A DNA stretch of 64,000 nucleotides, taken from Streptomyces sp. NBC_00285 (lineage in GTDB: Bacteria > Actinomycetota > Actinomycetes > Streptomycetales > Streptomycetaceae). Numbering within the stretch: the first letter of the stretch is position 1; every line of letters begins with the position of its first letter. The notes beneath the pieces were generated by a model, which was not told the DNA's origin, searched no databases, and was given only the letters and a program-made list of their open reading frames with translations. Positions 60,803-64,000 of this stretch are shown here, in pieces. The stretch spans positions 2,108,001 to 2,172,000 of the forward strand of contig NZ_CP108055.1 in NCBI RefSeq assembly GCF_036174265.1, read 5' to 3'. The translations under genes and the position numbers were made by a program.

Positions 60803-61990
60803 TCATCCGGCCCCGTTGGCCCCGTCGAGGATGCCGGGCAGCGCCTGCAGAAGCGCATCCACCTCGTCGTCGCCGAGGTTCAGCGGCGGCATCAGCCGTA
60901 CGACATCGGGGGCGGGCACGTTCACCAGGAAGCCGGCGTCCTGAGCCGCCTGCTGCACCTGCGGCGCCAGCGGCTCGGTGAGCACGATACCCAGGAGGAG
61001 CCCCGCGCCCCGGACACGGTCGATCAGCGGGTGTCCCAGTGAGTCGATCCCGTCCCGCAGCCTCTCGCTCTGCTGCTTGACGTTCTCCAGCAGCCCGTCG
61101 TTCACGATGGTGTCCAGGACGGCGAGACCGGCGGCGCACGCGACCGGGTTCCCGCCGAAGGTCGTCCCGTGCTGCCCCGGCTGGAGCAGCTCCGCGGCCC
61201 GCCCGAAGGCGACGGTCGCGCCGAGCGGCAGCCCGCCGCCGAGCTGCTTGGCGAGGGTGACGATGTCCGGCAGGACGCCCTCGTGTGCCTGGTACTCGAA
61301 CCAGTGCCCGGTGCGGCCGATTCCGGTCTGCACCTCGTCGAGGACCAGCAGCGCGCCCTTGGCCGCCGTGATCGCCCGGGCCGCCTTCAGATAGCCGGCC
61401 GGGGGCATCACGACGCCGTTCTCGCCCTGGATCGGCTCCAGGACGACCAGGGCGGTGTCCTCGGTGACCGCGGCGTCCAGCGCCTGTGCGTCGCCGTACG
61501 GCACGTGGGTGACGTCACCGGGCAGCGGCAGGAAGGGGGTCTGCTTGGCGGGCTGGCCGGTGAGCGCGAGGGCGCCCATGGTCCGGCCGTGGAAGCCGCC
61601 CTCGGTGGCGACCATGTGGGTGCGTCCGGTGAGCCGGCCGATCTTGAAGGCGGCCTCGTTGGCCTCGGCTCCGGAGTTGCAGAAGAAGACCCTGCCCTCC
61701 CGGCCGAAGAGCTGGAGCAGCCGTTCGGCGAGCGTGACGGTCGGCTCGGCCATGAAGAAGTTGGAGATGTGCCCCAGGGAGGCGATCTGCTTGCCGACGG
61801 CCTCGACGACGGCCGGGTGGGCGTGGCCGAGCGCGTTGGTGGCGATGCCGCCGACGAAGTCGAGGTACTGCTTTCCCTCGCTGTCCCAGACCTTGAGGCC
61901 GGCGCCCCGGACGAGAGGGAGCCGCGGGGTGCCGTAGTTGTTCATGAGCGAGCCCTGCCAGCGCTGGGTGAGCTCCTGATTTCCGGTCAT
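60803..61990 (-). CDS. argD: Acetylornithine aminotransferase
   Basis: 395 aa, PLP class III aminotransferase. It converts N-acetylglutamate semialdehyde and glutamate to N-acetylornithine. Motifs: [30 protein letters not shown] and [14 protein letters not shown] (the lysine is the Schiff base). ATG 61990 overlaps the argB stop by 4 bp. Confidence 0.96.
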   Translation of the reverse strand: MTGNQELTQRWQGSLMNNYGTPRLPLVRGAGLKVWDSEGKQYLDFVGGIATNALGHAHPAVVEAVGKQIASLGHISNFFMAEPTVTLAERLLQLFGREGRVFFCNSGAEANEAAFKIGRLTGRTHMVATEGGFHGRTMGALALTGQPAKQTPFLPLPGDVTHVPYGDAQALDAAVTEDTALVVLEPIQGENGVVMPPAGYLKAARAITAAKGALLVLDEVQTGIGRTGHWFEYQAHEGVLPDIVTLAKQLGGGLPLGATVAFGRAAELLQPGQHGTTFGGNPVACAAGLAVLDTIVNDGLLENVKQQSERLRDGIDSLGHPLIDRVRGAGLLLGIVLTEPLAPQVQQAAQDAGFLVNVPAPDVVRLMPPLNLGDDEVDALLQALPGILDGANGAG

Positions 61991-62895
61991 ACGGCATCCC
62001 CCTCTTGCGCGTCCGGCACGACCATCGTGCCGATTCCTTCGTCGGTGAAGATCTCCAGCAGGATCGAGTGCTGGACCCGCCCGTCGATGACCCGGGCCGT
62101 CGTCACTCCGCCCCGCACGGCGTGCAGGCAGCCCTCCATCTTCGGGACCATGCCGGCGCTCAACTCCGGCAGCAGTTTCTCCAGTTGGGAAGCGGTGAGG
62201 CGGCTGATCACCTCGTCGCTGTTGGGCCAGTCCTCGTAGAGGCCCTCGACGTCCGTGAGGACCATGAGGGTTTCGGCGCCCAGCGCAGCAGCGAGTGCCG
62301 CAGCCGCCGTATCAGCATTGACGTTGTAGACATGTCCGTCGTCCTGGCTCCGGGCGATCGACGAGATGACCGGGATGCGGCCGTCGGCGAGCAGTGCCTC
62401 GATCACGCCCGTGTCGATCGCGGTGATCTCGCCCACCCGCCCGATGTCGACCAACTCGCCGTCGATCTCGGGCTGGTGCTTGGTGGCGGTGATGGTGTGC
62501 GCGTCCTCGCCGGTCAACCCGACGGCGAGCGGCCCGTGTTGGTTGAGCAGTCCGACCAGCTCGCGCTGGACCTGTCCGGCGAGCACCATGCGTACGACGT
62601 CCATGGCGTCCTCGGTGGTGACGCGCAGGCCGGCCTTGAACTCGCTGACGATGCCGTGCCGGTCGAGGGCGGCGCTGATCTGCGGGCCGCCGCCGTGCAC
62701 GACGACCGGCTTGAGACCGGCGTGGTGCAGGAAGACGACGTCCTGGGCGAACGCGGCCTTGAGGTCCTCGTCGATCATGGCGTTGCCGCCGAACTTGATG
62801 ACGACGGTCTTGCCGTTGTGACGGACCAGCCAGGGCAGCGCCTCGATGAGGATCTGCGCCTTGGGGAGCGCGGTGTGCTTTCGCGTGGTGCTCAT
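61987..62895 (-). CDS. argB: N-acetylglutamate kinase
   Basis: 302 aa, amino-acid-kinase fold. VIKFGGNAM (ATP loop), VVHGGGPQI (acetylglutamate site) and [12 protein letters not shown] (Asp/Ala near ATP) are present. It phosphorylates N-acetylglutamate, usually the arginine-inhibited step. The N-terminal helix needed for arginine-sensitive hexamers appears present ([12 protein letters not shown]). ATG 62895 overlaps the argJ stop by 4 bp. Confidence 0.96.
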   Translation of the reverse strand: MSTTRKHTALPKAQILIEALPWLVRHNGKTVVIKFGGNAMIDEDLKAAFAQDVVFLHHAGLKPVVVHGGGPQISAALDRHGIVSEFKAGLRVTTEDAMDVVRMVLAGQVQRELVGLLNQHGPLAVGLTGEDAHTITATKHQPEIDGELVDIGRVGEITAIDTGVIEALLADGRIPVISSIARSQDDGHVYNVNADTAAAALAAALGAETLMVLTDVEGLYEDWPNSDEVISRLTASQLEKLLPELSAGMVPKMEGCLHAVRGGVTTARVIDGRVQHSILLEIFTDEGIGTMVVPDAQEGDAV

Positions 62896-64000
62896 GAGGA
62901 GTAGGCGCTGTTCTCGTGGACGTAGTCCGCGGTGAGGTCGTTGGTCCAGATGGTGGCGGTCTCGGTGCCGGCCGCGAGGTCGGCGACGATGTGCACCTCG
63001 CGGTAGCGCATGTCGACCTTGTCGCGGTCCTCGCCGACGCCGCCGTTCTTGCAGACCCAGACGCCGTTGATGGCGACGTTGAGCCGGTCGGGCTCGAAGG
63101 CGGCCTTCGTGGTGCCGATCGCGGAGAGCACGCGGCCCCAGTTGGGGTCCTCGCCGTGGATCGCGCACTTGAGGAGGTTGTTGCGGGCGATGGAGCGGCC
63201 GACCTCGACGGCGTCGTCCTCGCTCGCGGCGCCCACCACCTCGACCTTGATGTCCTTGCTGGCGCCCTCGGCGTCCCGGATCAGCTGCTGGCCGAGGTCG
63301 TCGCAGACCTGCCGTACGGCCTCCGCGAACTCCCCGTGCTCCGGGGTGACTTCAGAGGCACCGGAGGCAAGCAGCAGCACGGTGTCGTTGGTGGACATGC
63401 AGCCGTCGGAGTCGACCCGGTCGAAGGTGGTCCGGGTGGCGGCCCGCAGGGCCCCGTCCAGGGTCTCGCTGTCGACGTCCGCGTCCGTGGTCAGGACGAC
63501 GAGCATGGTGGCGAGCCCGGGGGCGAGCATGCCGGCGCCCTTGGCCATGCCGCCGACGGTCCAGCCGTCCTTGGTCACGACCGACGTCTTGTGGACGGAG
63601 TCGGTGGTCTTGATGGCGATGGCGGCCTTCTCACCGCCGTGCTCGGACAGTTGGGCCGCGACGGCCTCGACTCCGGGCAGGAGCTTGTCCATCGGGAGCA
63701 GGAGGCCGATGAGCCCCGTGGAGGCCACGGCGACCTCGCCCGCGCCGATGTCCAGCACCTCGGCGACCTTCTCGGCGGTCGCGTGCGTGTCCTGGAAGCC
63801 CTTCGGTCCCGTACAGGCGTTGGCGCCACCGGAGTTGAGGACGACCGCCGACAGCCGGCCGGCCTTGAGAACCTGCTCGGACCACAGCACCGGCGCGGCC
63901 TTCACACGGTTGGAGGTGAAGACGCCGGCGGCGGCGCGACGGGGCCCGGTGTTGACCACGAGGGCCAGGTCCGGGTTGCCGTTCTCCTTGATTCCGGCGG
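62892..64000 (-). CDS. argJ: Ornithine acetyltransferase (ArgJ), 5' end outside the window
   Basis: 369 codons visible; the start lies to the right of base 64000, so the ATG in the visible frame (63959) is internal. The reading frame stays open to the edge ([12 protein letters not shown]). The self-cleavage segment [14 protein letters not shown], with its Thr nucleophile in ATML, is intact, and the C-terminus ends in NSAYSS. ArgJ recycles the acetyl group from acetylornithine to glutamate. Upstream argC is expected just outside. Confidence 0.95.
   Translation of the reverse strand, partial: AGIKENGNPDLALVVNTGPRRAAAGVFTSNRVKAAPVLWSEQVLKAGRLSAVVLNSGGANACTGPKGFQDTHATAEKVAEVLDIGAGEVAVASTGLIGLLLPMDKLLPGVEAVAAQLSEHGGEKAAIAIKTTDSVHKTSVVTKDGWTVGGMAKGAGMLAPGLATMLVVLTTDADVDSETLDGALRAATRTTFDRVDSDGCMSTNDTVLLLASGASEVTPEHGEFAEAVRQVCDDLGQQLIRDAEGASKDIKVEVVGAASEDDAVEVGRSIARNNLLKCAIHGEDPNWGRVLSAIGTTKAAFEPDRLNVAINGVWVCKNGGVGEDRDKVDMRYREVHIVADLAAGTETATIWTNDLTADYVHENSAYSS

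Overview
The window is a high-GC actinobacterial chromosome segment, almost certainly Streptomyces. Nearly every third codon position is G or C, GTG starts are common, and 4-bp stop/start overlaps join operon genes. The sporulation gene ssgB is present, and the order thrS ... ssgB ... cobT/cobA ... metNIQ ... glpQ ... argH ... argRDBJ matches my memory of the S. coelicolor SCO1529-SCO1579 region (inference, not checked by alignment). I see no prophage, insertion sequence, CRISPR array, rRNA or replication origin.

Layout. 1-8.4 kb: a membrane protein, a HIT-family hydrolase, a K+ channel whose 3' end runs into thrS, thrS, a DUF4365 two-gene cassette, a DEDDh exonuclease and tRNA-Val(CAC). 8.4-18.4 kb: an SRPBCC protein, a large polytopic membrane protein, and a five-gene minus-strand operon (sugar-binding lipoprotein, two permeases, YesL-like protein, exo-rhamnogalacturonan-lyase-like enzyme) for uptake and breakdown of pectin-derived sugar. 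This block is bounded by two identical tRNA-Val(CAC) genes. 18.5-25 kb: a PGPGW membrane protein, ssgB, a CGNR zinc-finger protein, a 50-aa membrane protein, a DsbA-like protein, a double GNAT protein and the pabB/pabC-like pair for p-aminobenzoate. 25.0-25.5 kb: five tRNAs (Gly, Cys, Val x3). 25.5-31.8 kb: a TFIIB-type zinc-finger protein, an aminoglycoside-phosphotransferase-fold protein, small proteins, a Ser/Thr kinase, a SpoU methylase and cobA. 32-37.5 kb: cobalamin genes, including a three-part BluB-CobT fusion and CobL/CbiET. 38.3-41.3 kb: metNIQ methionine importer preceded by a candidate Met/Cys-rich leader peptide. 41.3-49.5 kb: HAD phosphatase, small membrane proteins, GNAT, sigma-like protein, secreted GlpQ with a PHO-box-like promoter, PlsC acyltransferase, TetR/MFS efflux pair and an aldo/keto reductase. 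49.6-51.1 kb: argH with ARG boxes. 51.2-52.8 kb: a secreted protein with a recent internal duplication and a PNPOx-fold flavoprotein.

52.9-60.2 kb holds the most system-like locus: an OmpR-type two-component pair divergent from a five-gene operon. That operon encodes two membrane ferric-reductase-like flavoproteins, two exported FMN-binding proteins (one with two flavinylation motifs) and the FMN transferase ApbE. Together they look like a transmembrane electron-transfer chain that passes electrons from cytosolic NAD(P)H to covalently flavinylated proteins outside the membrane. Tandem 11-bp repeats in the divergent promoter look like the response-regulator operator.

60.2-64 kb: argR, argD, argB and the 3' part of argJ, a translationally coupled arginine operon that continues beyond the right edge. 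Most other genes are housekeeping or widely conserved Streptomyces genes.
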